Shown piece by piece: positions 40,262 to 57,250 of a DNA stretch of 64,000 bases. Position 1 is the stretch's first letter. The number at the start of each line of letters is the position of its first letter. The stretch spans positions 33,773,563 to 33,837,562 of the forward strand of contig ML679962.1 of NCBI GenBank assembly GCA_007922225.1, read 5' to 3'. Source of the DNA: Emydura subglobosa (Eukaryota; Chordata; Testudines; Chelidae). The translations under genes and the position numbers were made by a program. The notes beneath the pieces were generated by a model that saw only the letters and a program-made list of their open reading frames with translations, did not search any database and was not told the origin of the DNA.

Positions 40262-40977
40262 TCTGCCTGCCATATTTTAGCCTAGTGCCGGACCTTTAAA
40301 CTTCAACTACAGGGTTGCATGAATCCTACAACTATCTGAATTAAACTGGGATAATTTGGGAGTGTTTCCAGAGGACTACCTGAGCTGTGCGCCTATATAG
40401 TAGCAATTTCCTGCCCCTGTGCTGGGAGCAGAATGGAGTTTCCACATTCAGACGGGTTCATCTCTGGGAAACGCAGTGTTAAAAAGGAGGCTAGCACAGA
40501 GAGCAGTAAAGGAAAACACACTTCAATTGGAATGGTACAGAGGAAGGGAAGTGCAGTTAGAGGGGAAGCATATGAGATGATGAGAGATGGAACTGAGAGA
40601 CAAGAGAAGTATGGAAACCACAAATATTGAAGTAGAATGAGTCAGGCCTCAGAAATCATGGCTGGCTTTAAATTCTTGAAATTAAAAAAAAAAAAAAAAG
40701 CGGATCTTTTTATTTGCTTCTGGTTTTTGAGCCTTTAGGGTTCCACATGATCAAGCTTTCCTCTGCAAACGTGAAGGCTGGAAACTTACTTTATCTCGGA
40801 TTTCATTTTTTTTAAAAAAAATCACATGACTCCAGGAGCTGTGACTTTGAGAAACCCCAAATATGCTGAGACTGGGGATTAAAATCTCAAAGAGTCGGCA
40901 GTAGGGAGGTAAAAATTCATGTAATTAACAATTTGTTTAAACTTCTAAAAAGAGAACGTTAAAACGGTTTAACTCTG

Positions 40978-41180
40978 CACACGTGTGCGGGGGGGGGGAA
41001 GAGGGGAGCAGCGCTGGGCTCAGTGCCTTCTCGCCAGCGTGAGCTGCCCTCGTGGGGAGATGCTGAGCCCCGCGCAGCTGCCCCCAGGCGCGCACTTACT
41101 GAGATGCAGCTGGGCAGCTCTTGCTTGGCAAGAAGCCACTCTTGGCTCAGCGCCTCCCCTCCCCCGGGGGCAACCTTTAA
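40978..41180. promoter_or_regulatory. GC/CpG-rich patch, candidate regulatory region
   Basis: About a dozen CpG in 200 nt (for example 'ccccgcgcagctg', 'aggcgcgcac'), plus a G run, lying 1.4 kb upstream of ATP11C exon 2 in otherwise A/T-rich DNA. No TATA box or start codon consistent with exon 1 was identified. It may instead be part of a repeat. Confidence 0.25.
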
Positions 41181-42142
41181 ACTAATTAGCATTTAGCCGC
41201 TTACATCCCTAGTCAGCAGCACTGCAGGAAGATTAATACTAGTTGGACTGGCCCTCCAATATCCCAGCCCGTAGAAATGGGTATGATCCTCCCTGCCAGC
41301 AGATGGAGACTATCAGCATTGTGATCCGGTCATTCACTAGGCCTGTGTGCCGCAGCATGCTTCCGTGGTTTCCACCGCCAAGGACTGGAAACCGTATTTT
41401 TTGCCTGCTGAGACTTTAGTTAAGATTAACTCTGCTTCCTAAAACTCTCCTTAATGAAACCTTTCCTTTTGAAATGGTGGACATCCTTATTGTGTGTGTG
41501 TCTCGGTGCTCACCACCCCGCTAAAATGTCTTTGAGCACCTGAATGCTTAAATGAGAAGAAAAATAATTAATTTTCCTGTTTCTTCTAACACATGCGCAC
41601 TGCAGATGCTTCTACTCTGGGTAGATGAAAGTGTACCAGGGAACTTCTCATGCCCGGCAGCAGAGTCTACGCAGGTGTTTAGTGCGTAGAGTAGATTTAT
41701 ACCCAATCTTGCTGCAAACGAAGTGTTTCTAAGAAAAATTCATCTTAAGGCTTGTCTATAAATATTCACGAGATTATGTTTTAGCTGAACTTATGAAGAT
41801 GAAAAAGTCAACAACAAAATCAAAATGAACCCTTAAATGACTTGACTATGGATCAGAAGAGATTTCAAGGTCTGTGTAAATATATGTTCAGAGGTCAGAA
41901 GCTCAAAACAGCCCATATTAAGGAGCCCCAGGCAATGACTGACAAATTGCTTCCTCCTCAGGAAGCGGAAAGTGGAAAGGTTTCTTCTTAGTAGTAGTTT
42001 AAGGCAACTGTGGCAGATTGGAATATTTCCACTTGAGAGATGCCAGCCACTAATTGAAATGCCCAGATGTAGAGGAAAACTTGGCTTTCTGACATATCTT
42101 GTTTGCAGTGTTATTGCAGCTGTGTTGGTTCCAGAATGGAGA

Positions 42143-42274
42143 GACAAGATGGGTGAGGTAATCTTTTATGGGACCAACTTCTGTTAGTGAAAGAGCTCTG
42201 TGTAAGCTCAAAAGTTTCTCTCTTTCACTAGCAGAAGTCGGTCCCATAAAAGATGACTTCACCCACTTTGTGTC
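42143..42274. mobile_element. Hairpin-forming inverted repeat upstream of exon 2
   Basis: The left arm 'gggtgaggtaatcttttatg' and 'ggaccaacttctgttagtga' is mirrored by the right arm 'tcactagcagaagtcggtcc' and 'cataaaagatgacttcaccc'. Arms of about 60 nt with few mismatches and a short loop. The arm sequence belongs to an old vertebrate DNA-transposon family common in turtles. Confidence 0.85.
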
Positions 42275-42565
42275 TCATACATATCTTAAGCATTCAGGGT
42301 GGACCAGGAACGACTGATAAAGGTGTAAATGTGGTCTTGAAGTATTTGGAAAGGTAATAATTACCCCTTGTGTGAGATAGGAAGACTATGAATATAATCA
42401 CTTCTGCATTATGTTCATTCCATTCAACACTGTTACGAGAGAGAGGCTGTGAGGGAACCATCAGAATGAAAAGCATGTGGAAGTCTTTTATCTGGACACA
42501 TGCATGGAAACGGGTGAACTTCAGAGCCAGGGGACTTACTTGCTTTTCCTTATTGTCTCTCACAG

Positions 42566-42685
42566 TGCGGTGGGGAAGAGAAACGAGTTGGCACACGCAC
42601 CGTGTTTGTTGGTCACCGCCACGCTTCAGAAACAGAAGCTTACGTCGAGCAGAAATACTGTGATAATAGAATCATCTCATCCAAG
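42566..42685 (+). CDS. ATP11C: ATP11C coding exon 2 (N-terminal cytosolic segment)
   Basis: This exon encodes 40 residues, starting [16 protein letters not shown] and ending [10 protein letters not shown]. It corresponds to roughly residues 10-49 of human ATP11C, in the cytosolic tail before the first membrane helix. It is phase 0 at both ends. The acceptor is 'ttgtctctcacag' and the donor is AAG|gtaaat. The match to the ATP11C tail (SETEAY, CDNRI.SSK) is the best evidence for the C paralogue, because ATP11A and ATP11B differ most here. Codon 1 is Cys, so no start codon is present, and the initiating Met must be on an earlier exon. Two hairpin-forming repeats flank it, at 42143-42274 and 42781-43304. 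The exon has no start codon and is only 40 codons, so it shows up only through its splice sites and protein match. Confidence 0.9.
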
Positions 42686-47481
<4,796 letters not shown>

Positions 47482-48664
47482 TAAACCGATTGTTCAAAAC
47501 TTTTAAACACAACTTGATAAAGAACTGAGACTCAAGACTGGCTCTTTACTGATGCTTATGAAATCTTTTATTAGTCGCTATATTATGTTCCATGCACACG
47601 CATTCAAAATACCATAATTATTAACATTTCTGGGGCCATCTCAGACCATATTATGATGCTTAATGCTGAGCCCTATTAACACGTTAAGCACCAGGAGATG
47701 ACATATAAATATGTCTGCATTGCAATTGGAAGGTGGAATAGCCAGCTTGAGATGTCCTAGTCCTGCTAACTCTGATCAAACTAGCATGCTAAAAATAGAA
47801 GTGTGGCTGCCACAGTGAGAGGGGCTAGCTGCCCAAATCTGTACCTCGGGTCTCAGATAAGATCATACTCAAGGCGGCCAGGCTCTCCCACTGCTCATAC
47901 CACCATAGTTATGCTTTTATTTTAGTGCCCTGGTTCAATCAGAGCACGTGTGGGTGTCTTTCTTTGGGCTGGAAATTACATCTTCAGCTCCTGTGTAAAC
48001 TTACTGGCTGCAGGATTGAAACCTGACTTTTTTGGGTACTATTTATTATGTCTTTCTGCTAACCATATACATTTCTCCAAATAATAAGCAGTCAGGTAAT
48101 ATTATAGTTTGTGTAGATTTCAAGAAAACCAGAAGAGGTGCCACTAGGATTTCTTTTATATTCAGACGAGCATTTAAGAAGTGCGTGCTTATATGTAGCG
48201 TGTGCTTTTTGTATAGAGATTTTGTATTAATTACATACATACACATAATGTAATAAGATTTGACTTTTTTCTGCTCTGCTTTCTATGTAAAGAGGACATT
48301 GACCTTGGGTTTAGGGGAAACTCTGGTAAAAGTGGGTGTTCATTTTCTGTTACATTAGCTGAAAAATCAGGGAAGTCCCCAAAATATGCTCAGAAAAGAA
48401 GGGATTCTTTTTAAAAGTAAAATTCGGAAGACACATAGTAAAGTGTATTTCTTGCTTTTTATAACTGAACATGGGGATTTAAAAAAACCCCAAAACTTAA
48501 CTCTCTGATTAAAATTAGACATGCAAAACTTCAGCCCAGTCATCTAATAAATGGAGTCTTAGATCTATTACATATGCAATAAAGGCGTTCTCTGAGGGAT
48601 TAAGTTGAGGAGTACCTCTATACTTGAGGAATACCTCTATACTTCACTTTTATTAATGTTCTCT

Positions 48665-48730
48665 ATAGAATCATAAAAAATGTAGGATTGGAGGGGAGCG
48701 TAGTAGTCCCTTGCACTGAGGCAGGATTTT
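48665..48730 (-). mobile_element. CR1 3' end fragment
   Basis: 'atagaatcataaaaaatgta' and 'gattggaggggagcgtagta', then 'cccttgcactgaggcaggat' match the complement of a CR1 3' end. Confidence 0.75.
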
Positions 48731-49702
48731 AGTAGTACTAGTATTTCTAGCTCTTTCTCTTTATTCCCCATCTACTTGCATCTCACTACCTCCACCCTTT
48801 TATTTCCTCTTGGGACTGGTGGCCACGATCCTCCCAGACTTGGGGGTACGTAGCTTCTCCTCCTGCACCTTTGGGGGAGATGCCTTATCCCTCCCTGCCA
48901 GGGCAGCAGAATGATTTATTCTCTCTCTGTGGACAGTGGGTTGGGAGCAGGGGTGGAGTCCTGTGTGGTGCCAGGAGTAGCCAGCTTCCTCCTTGGGTCA
49001 GAGCCGTCTCCTCCTCCCCTGGTGGTGCCACTGGAGTCCTCTCCAGCGGAATAACTTCCTCAACCTCGGAGGTCTCCCTAGGCATATTTTCAATGAATTC
49101 CTTGTGTGGGTGGAGGCTTCCCGGCAGCTCTCCCACCTGCCTTTGAGTAGGCACCTCCTACGTGGGGTGGTCTCCCCAGCCTGGCTTTCTGCGATGGAGA
49201 AAGTGCAGGCCACAGTCTGCAAATCCGCGCCAGCCCCTGGGTAGAGGCATCCCTGGGCAGGTTCTGTGCCTGGCCGCAGGTGCAGACGGAGCAGCCAGGA
49301 GGAGTGCTGGCATCGGTGATGCAGCTTTTTTGTGAACCAGGCTGATCTTATTCTTTCTCCCTCCTACAAACTCTGTCTCAAGCTCCTCTGTTTGCTGCCC
49401 CCTGCTCGTTATCTCCCCTCGGTTGCTTAGCGTCTGGCTTTTACGCCTCTGGCTAGGTTGCATCTTTATAAAAAATTGGATGCCTAGTAAATTGTTATTG
49501 AAGCATAATGTTCCACTTCGCCCGTAAAGATGTCAGTGTCTGCTGCACCAGCGTTTCAGCTAGAAGTGGCATTGATCAAGGTAGACCCTGGATGCTTTTA
49601 AATGAATGGCATTGCCCTAAGTGCTTCTTTAAAAGGGAAATACTCTGCAGGCTTTTCGGTGAGGCGTGCCGAGGAATTGTATGTCGAATTCAGTACCATG
49701 TC

Positions 49703-49770
49703 GGGGTTGATCCTGCTCCCGTTGAAGCCCGGTGTTTAAAAGCCCATTGAATTCAGTGGCTCAGGATCAC
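49703..49770. repeat. Short palindromic interspersed repeat
   Basis: 'ttgatcctgctcccgttgaa' is mirrored by 'attgaattcagtggctcagg' plus 'atca'; the GATCCTGCTCCCATTGAAG palindrome type. Confidence 0.55.
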
Positions 49771-49962
49771 GTTTTGGTTGGGGAGAAAATGTTTTTTTTT
49801 TTTCTTGAAAGCACACATTAAATATGTATTCATGAACATAACTTTCAGTAGATTGATTGATTGACTGATTAAAAAGACATCCACTGGATTCATCTACTGA
49901 AACCATTATGCAGATAATTGCTCCTCTGAAGCAAATTCAGACCTGCAAATAAAGCTGAGTTG

Positions 49963-50085
49963 CATAGAATCATAGAAGATGAGGGTTGGAAGGGACCTCA
50001 GGAGGTCATCTAGTCCCCTGCTCAAAGCAGGACCAACCCCAGCTAAATCATCCCAGCCAGGGCTTTGTCAAACTGCACCTTAAAG
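49963..50085 (-). mobile_element. CR1 LINE 3' end fragment
   Basis: 'catagaatcatagaagatga', 'gggttggaagggacctcagg', 'cccctgctcaaagcaggacc' and 'cccagccagggctttgtcaa'. About 120 nt, sharply cut before the T run at 50110. Confidence 0.9.
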
Positions 50086-50106
50086 TTTGGAGAAGTATAG
50101 TCAACA

Positions 50107-50109
<3 letters not shown>

Positions 50110-50139
<30 letters not shown>
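50110..50139 (+). repeat. Poly(T) run
   Basis: Thirty T within ATP11C intron 3, 25 nt after the CR1 fragment. Confidence 0.95.
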
Positions 50140-50143
<4 letters not shown>

Positions 50144-50626
50144 AGAAATGGGGAAATAGGCAGCTTAGGAACTGGAAAATACCTTGTGAGTGACAAAAAT
50201 AATGGTCTGGTACTTCCTGGACTGTGGAATTCAGTTTGGTAGAAACAACAAATAAACAGAGCAAAAACCTTCTTACGCTAGCAGGACTCGGTCACTTTAA
50301 AATGAAGTCAAATTACGCTGCAGAAGTCCTGGCCTAAATACAGATGCACACTGAGCTACCTGCTGCTTACTGGATCCTTATTGTAAGGCATGTGTCTTAG
50401 AAACAACTTCACAGGAAGCTTTACCTACCTTTATTTCGCTGTGTTAGTCTCAAAAGTTTGCCCAGGGGTTTCTCAAAAGGCAAGACTGCACTAGAGGGGG
50501 TGCATATGGAATACGGCAATAACGTGGAAATTCCCATATGCACTATCTGGAGGAACAAATACAGCCCCAGAATACCCAGAACTCTCTGCTCTGCCGGGAT
50601 ATCCTAAATGACCACATTTCTGCAAA

Positions 50627-50860
50627 GGGGCATGTCTGCACAGTACAAGCTGTGCTTAAGCTGGCCTGCCTGACTACTTGAATCATTACCAAGACAGCAC
50701 GGCTTGGGCTTCAGCAGAGGTAGTAGAGTCCTGTCACGGAGCCTGACTACCCTCAGCTCACTAGCCCACACCGTGCTACGATTTTTACCTACGCTATCCG
50801 GAATCAAGCTAGCTCAGGTGGGCTAGTCCATGCACAGCTTTTGCTCTGCAGACGTACCTT
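50627..50860. mobile_element. Inverted-repeat DNA transposon (nonautonomous)
   Basis: Left end AAGGGGCATGTCTGCACAGT (from about 50625); right end 'gctctgcagacgtacctt', complement AAGGTACGTCTGCAGAGC. The interior pair 'ctgacta'/'gctagctcaggtgggctag' is typical of the family with 'CATGTCTACACTGC' ends. Confidence 0.65.
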
Positions 50861-51529
50861 AGATGCATAACTGGCCAGGTGTGCATGCAAATACTCAGTC
50901 TGAGCTCACCCGTGCAGTGCTTTCATACAGAGCGGAGTGCTGCCCTCTCTGAAAGTCCCTACAAGTCTAGGATTTACAGCTGTTACCAAAAGTATTTACA
51001 TTTTGTTCACATGGCCAGGGGACGTGAGTTCTTGGGGGGAAATTGGATAATGGCCTTCCCTATATGACAACATGGTGTGAATTTGGCTTCTTACAAACTG
51101 GCCACTTTTTGCGGCATATCTAGTCCCTTGGTATGTTTTTGACTCTCTTATTTTTGGAGGTGGCTTGCATAAAGCAGTGCAAAAATCACAGTGCAAGGCC
51201 ATTTCCAGGAGTTAATATGTGCTGGCTATCTCAAAACAGCTTCCCAGGGACAGATAAGAAACGTTCTGTGCTTAACACAGCTTTTTACAAAGAGCCAAGA
51301 ACAGATACAGATTCTATTGTTCATTGGCCAGTGAAACGCCAATAGATGTTGCAAAACAAAGGTCTTTTGTTTGCATAAATACAAGGCATTTCTGGTGAAT
51401 TTTCCTTGCTCCATCCCTCTCCTCTATTACCCAATACATTTGCGTCCATATTCCTGCCTCAACCCGCACCACAATTGGCTGGATCCCTGAAATAGTGTGC
51501 CAGTTTGGGATCAGTGTCCCCAATGCATC

Positions 51530-51551
51530 TGTCCGTCCGTCCGTCCATCCT
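51530..51551 (+). repeat. Short (GTCC)n tract
   Basis: Four to five GTCC units ending in 'catcc'. Confidence 0.85.
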
Positions 51552-51909
51552 CCATTCAGATATCTGATTGTGTCCCCATCCCATCCAAAGTGATGGGGGT
51601 GAAGCTCACCAACAGCAGTACCTACAGACCACTGGGGCCGTTCTGTAAAACCAAAGGCTGTGCACAGGGGACGTAAGCGATACTGTAAGTGGAAGCCAAA
51701 TCCTAGCGTGACTACAATTTTAATGTTTCTGATTCCTTCAATCTCTCCTAATTATGAACTTGTTTCAATGACCCCCCACTTGCTGTGTCCTGAAAGCTGG
51801 GCTGAGTCATGATAAGGTCAATAGAAATGGACATTTCCCCATTCTCTAGGGTCCCCCTGCTGTTTAATTAAAGTCTCAACGCCTCCCTGCAATGTTCTTT
51901 CCTGGCTAT

Positions 51910-53713
51910 GGGCTCGTCTTCACTGCCGCGGTAGCTCAAGGTATCCTGAGTGTTGCCCCGTGCCCTGCCCCCATCCACACTCACAAATCTCTAGCTCAGA
52001 TTGCGGTGCTTTGTATTTGACCTAGCTGATCCACCCAGAGCCGTGGGTGATCGCGTAAGTGCTTCTGACACGTGAGCTAATAATGCAGTGGGAATACCGC
52101 TACATGGTGCTGCTAATCCCATCATGGTGTGCTGCTCTAGCATTTTGCAGAGCCGCTGCTCTCACTCCTACAGCCCCTGAAATGCTTCTTTTTTATTTTT
52201 CTCTCATTTTTCATTTTAAATTTTGGGAATTTCTTATTTCGTTTTATCCAGGAAAAATATTTTGTTTTATTTCTTACTACATTTACGTTATTAAAATACC
52301 TTCCATGGCCATATATAAATAAACACAGTGTAAAAAATTCTAGTTTGTGTACACGACAGTAGAACCTGGGAGTGACGATCACCAGAGTTATGAAGTGATT
52401 GGTCAACCACACGCCTCCTTTGGAACCGGAAGTACGCAACCAGGCAGCCACAGAGATGGGGGAAAAAAGCAAAGACAGCACAACACTGTGTTAAATGTAA
52501 ACTACTAAAAAAATAAAGGGAAAGCAGCATTTTTCTTCACCATAGTAAAGTTTCAAAGCTAGATTAAATCAATGTTTCGTTACAAACTTTTGAAAGAACA
52601 ACCATAAAGTTTTGTCCAGAGTTACAACCAACCTCCATTCCGGAGATGTTTGCAACGCTGAGGTTCTATTGTACATGATTTTATTAAGGGATACTCCATC
52701 TTATTGAAAGGTTTTAGGAATGAAAAGTTACCTACATTTTCTCTTTCCAGGGTTAGTTGTCTCATAATCAGTGTGTGCTTTGGGAAATTTTTTGTGTCAC
52801 AAGCTACACTAACCACAGGGGCCATGAGCCATGAAATAATGGCACTGGATAAACTGGCATTCTGGCATCTGAGTCCTACCCTACGTCGGTGACTGCAACA
52901 TCTGTGACTTTCCACCAGGTGTTGAGCGACTCCCACTATCAATACACATGAGCAGATGCAAACCCCCAACGCCCACCACAGCGAGCCACCCCCAGATACC
53001 CGGGATTAGCTCTTCGGGGTCCCCCCTTGACATTTACCCAGGACTTCAGGCCCCCAATAACTCTCCCATCTCCGTCCCCACTCAGTGCCACAAACCCTTT
53101 GGGACAGCAGTGATCTTCTCAACCCTACCGCTTCCTTCTCCAACTCCCCCGCCCCCGCCCCCCATATCGGTTCCCCCTCTCTCACTGAACCTCACCCCTG
53201 CCAGTCCCTATTAGCCCTGATAACCCTGCCCCACCCCCTCCTATTCCCACGTATATATTTCCCCGTCCTCAGAGTGAGCCCACCCCGCACTCAACCAGCA
53301 GTGAGAACTCCTGTCTGTGGGGCAGGCGTGGCTCATTGTAGGCGTGGGGGAGGGAGGGTGTGAGGATACGGCACCTAGTCCTGAGAGGAGGGGTTGGGGA
53401 GCGAGCCAGCCCCACGCCCACTCCACAGCCGCACCTCCTGTCCCATGGGGCTGGCGGGGCTCAGCTCCCCACTCCAATCATGATGGCAGGGAGCCCGGGC
53501 CAGCCTGAGCGGTGCTGCGGCCCAGTGCCCCAGGTCGGGGAGCCATGCCCAGCCAGCCCCCCGGGGCCGGAGCTGCTGCTGCTGGGGGGTGAGTTTTGTG
53601 TTAGGTCACATCTGCAAAAAACACAGGGCTCTACTCGCCCGCCTAGGGTAACTTGAGGGGCGTCAGCAGAAGGGGAGGTTACTCGAGCTAATGCTGCAGT
53701 GAAGACAAGCTCT
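51910..53713. mobile_element. Two inverted DNA-transposon ends with nested insertion(s)
   Basis: Left end GGGCTCGTCTTCACTGC then 'ggtagctcaagg'; right end 'tactcgagctaatgctgcag' then 'tgaagacaagctct'. They are inverted matches 1.8 kb apart, and the usual element is a few hundred nt. The Tigger-like copy at 52357-52671 lies between them, with an unclassified C-rich stretch (52950-53620). Alternatively the left element ends near 52093 ('gtgagctaataatgcagtgg') and the two ends belong to separate copies. Confidence 0.45.
52357..52671. mobile_element. Tigger/pogo-like nonautonomous element
   Basis: Left end CAGTAGAACCTGGGAGTGAC; right end 'tttgcaacgctgaggttcta' then 'ttg', its inverse, followed by TA. 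The interior includes 'ttggaaccggaagtacgcaa' and 'gtaaactactaaaaaaataa'. I know this ~315-nt element from turtle DNA. No transposase. Confidence 0.75.
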
Positions 53714-54006
53714 AAGCTGCTTCAGTCTGCTTTGAGTCCACACTTCATAGTCCGTTAGGAGGCTTTCCATTGACTTCCCTTGGGATTTGTATGCCTCAAT
53801 TCTTAAGGTGCTTATGTAAATCTCCCCTGTACACGACATTGCTACACTATATTACATACACTATACACTGCTCCCAAACATGCTGCTATTTGGGGCTTCT
53901 GTTACTTAAGACAGAGTATGTTGAATGAATGTAACTCTAATGGTAGCTTTTGATATTTGGCTCCTTAAAGAAATGGTAAGATCTGTTTATTTTTTTCTCT
54001 CTGTAG

Positions 54007-55223
<1,217 letters not shown>

Positions 55224-55331
55224 GGCTATGAGGACTGGCTGAGACACCGAGCTGACAGCGAAGTAAATAAAAGCAGTGTCTTCCTTGTTGAAAATGCAAA
55301 GCAAGTGAAAAAAGACAGCGAGAAAATCAAG
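55224..55331 (+). CDS. ATP11C: ATP11C coding exon 5 (end of M2, start of actuator domain)
   Basis: Thirty-six codons from [17 protein letters not shown] to KKDSEKIK, phase 0 at both ends. [13 protein letters not shown] is the cytosolic exit of M2 found in ATP11-type flippases; the charged second half opens the actuator domain. Human ATP11C has [22 protein letters not shown] in the same place, and this copy differs by conservative changes (SSVFLV, QVKKD). The acceptor is 'tttgtatgtctag' and the donor is AAG|gtaacc. An A/G-rich stretch (agaaagagagagag) follows the donor directly. Confidence 0.94.
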
Positions 55332-55848
55332 GTAACCGTTAATAGAAAGAGAGAGAGATGCGCTTGTGAGCCATTGAGAAAACTCCCATTGTTGTGATGG
55401 CAGGGTCTGACCTGACCAGAGTTTGACTGAATACTTGAATATGCTCAGGGCCTAATTCTGCAGTTGTTACTTTTTGCCTTCCCATCCTCTTCCCTAAACC
55501 CCAGTTTGGTTTTGGACTGGAACCTTTAAGATCCATTCCAGTTAATAACCAGGTGCTTTGCTTTTGTCTGATCACTTCTTTGGAAGGCTGCCGTGCATGC
55601 ACTTTCCTGGGGGGCGGATGAGCAAGAAATCTCGGATCATTTTTCATTTGGTGGCTGGAACAGGCAGTCCTTTCTTTATCCCCAACTTCCCAAGGACGCC
55701 TGCAAAGATGTCTGCTAGCAGGGATGCTGATTTATCACCCCTCACTGTAGAATGCTAGAGAGCTAGTTTCTTTACACATTTTTATGTAAATTGTAAAGAG
55801 GTGTCTCTTATCCTACTCTGCGTTCCTGCTGAGTTGGGCTGACCGCCC

Positions 55849-55934
55849 AGGCCCAGTCCTGCATTTGGGTACAGGTGTGCAGCCCCCGTTGAAATCAGGG
55901 GCAGTTCTGTTTGTCTGAGGGCAGAACTGGACTG
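55849..55934. repeat. Short palindromic interspersed repeat
   Basis: 'gcccagtcctgcatttgggt' against 'gggcagaactggactgg', with the centre 'ccccgttgaaatcagggg'. Confidence 0.45.
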
Positions 55935-56579
55935 GAGTGCATGGAAGGAAATGGCCCTCAATGCTTAGAAAGGGGCCCTGGTTAACCAGTGTAATTTACA
56001 GAGCTGGAAGCGGTGAGTTTAATCTGTGGTGGAGATTTATCCTTGGTGCTCTACTATGGGGATAGAATACAGCAGCGTTTGCAAGAACAAATACTTACTA
56101 GTGGCTTGTTGTGACAGTTCTTGGGGTGTTACTCCCTGCCTCCAGCGAGAGGGGGTCTTTCTTGTGGTAGCTGGATGTCAGCTCCCTTATGCCACCCGCC
56201 CGTCAGCCACTCTCCTCTGGGCTATGCCAGCCCTCAGTTTGCCTTGCAGGTTATCAGTGGCTGTACCTTGGTCCCCTAAATGGTCCTCTAAAATGTCTCC
56301 CTGTACCATTCCGTCCCTTGTCCACTGAACACGCAGTAATACTAGGTAAGCTATCCCCAGAGGAACAGAATACACACCAGCTTGTTTGGTTCCACTGTGG
56401 ATCAGCTGCTGTATAACATCATAGCACGGAGATATATTTATAGTGAAAACAAGCATAAAGTTATTATCGAAGGCTAAGATTTAAGAGATGGTGAGCACGA
56501 ATAATGGATACAGAGGTTACATTTTAAAATAAATCAATACGTGCTTTCCAGAGACTGAACTGGATCTGGCAGACTAGCC

Positions 56580-57250
56580 GTCAGTCTAAAAGCAGTCTTT
56601 TCTCGCCTGAAGGTCCTCTGCAGTGCTTCCAACCAGGGCAGGCTGGGATCCCGTTTTTAGAGTCCTGCATGGATACAAAAACATGGATCCACATCTGCAA
56701 GCATTAACGTCTATCCGACCCGCAATCCGCGCTCCCTGCTTTATGTCTATCCGCACCCACAGCCCGGGGCCACCAAACAGCTGTTTGGTGCCCCTTCCCC
56801 CACCTCCTCCCCCCCCCATTAATCAGCTGTCGCAGGGCCAGCCGGCTGCTCAACAGCTGATTGGCAGCTAGCCCATGGCCATTGCCGAACAGCTGATCAG
56901 CGGCCAGCTAGGGGTCCCGTGGAACAGCTGATCGGGCAGCTGATCGGGCGGTCTGACAGGGAGCTGAGGGGAAGAAGGTCTGGGCTGCTGGGGGGGGGAG
57001 CAATCGGAGGGGAAGGGGGCTGGGCTGTCGGGGGGGGGGGGGGGGGGGGGAAAAAGGGGGGGGAGGGGGGGGGGGCGGGGGGGGGGGGGGGGTTTGAGGA
57101 GAAAACTGAAGGAGCGGGCTGAGGTGAGTGGGAGATGGGCTCTCCATTGGGGGCCTTCTGGGGCTGGGCTGGGGGGGTCTCTCTTCTCAACCTCCTGTGT
57201 TTCCGGGGCTGGGCTTGGTCTTGCTTGCTGTGGCCCACGCTGAGGAAAAG
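56580..57250. repeat. GC-rich block with repeated CAGCTG and G run
   Basis: 'agtcctgcatggatac' near 56660 recalls a turtle interspersed repeat. CAGCTG occurs at 56778, 56824, 56854, 56890, 56925 and 56937, the last two in 'aacagctgatcgggcagctg'. A G-rich run follows at 57030-57092. No gene. Confidence 0.5.
57030..57092 (+). repeat. Poly(G) tract
   Basis: Sixty-three nt, nearly all G on the + (sense) strand, broken by AAAAA at 57051-57055 and single A and C. Long proline-rich translations of the - strand are shadows of this tract. Confidence 0.95.

Larger units (their letters stand above)
37998..42142. other. Noncoding DNA upstream of ATP11C exon 2
   Basis: A/T-rich except for a GC-rich patch at 40978-41180. 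Contains an 18-A run near 40244 and a conserved-looking repeat tail at 39501-39631. The first coding exon of ATP11C was searched for by eye (Met-Phe-Arg-Arg-Ser-Leu type codons before a GT) and not found. Confidence 0.5.
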
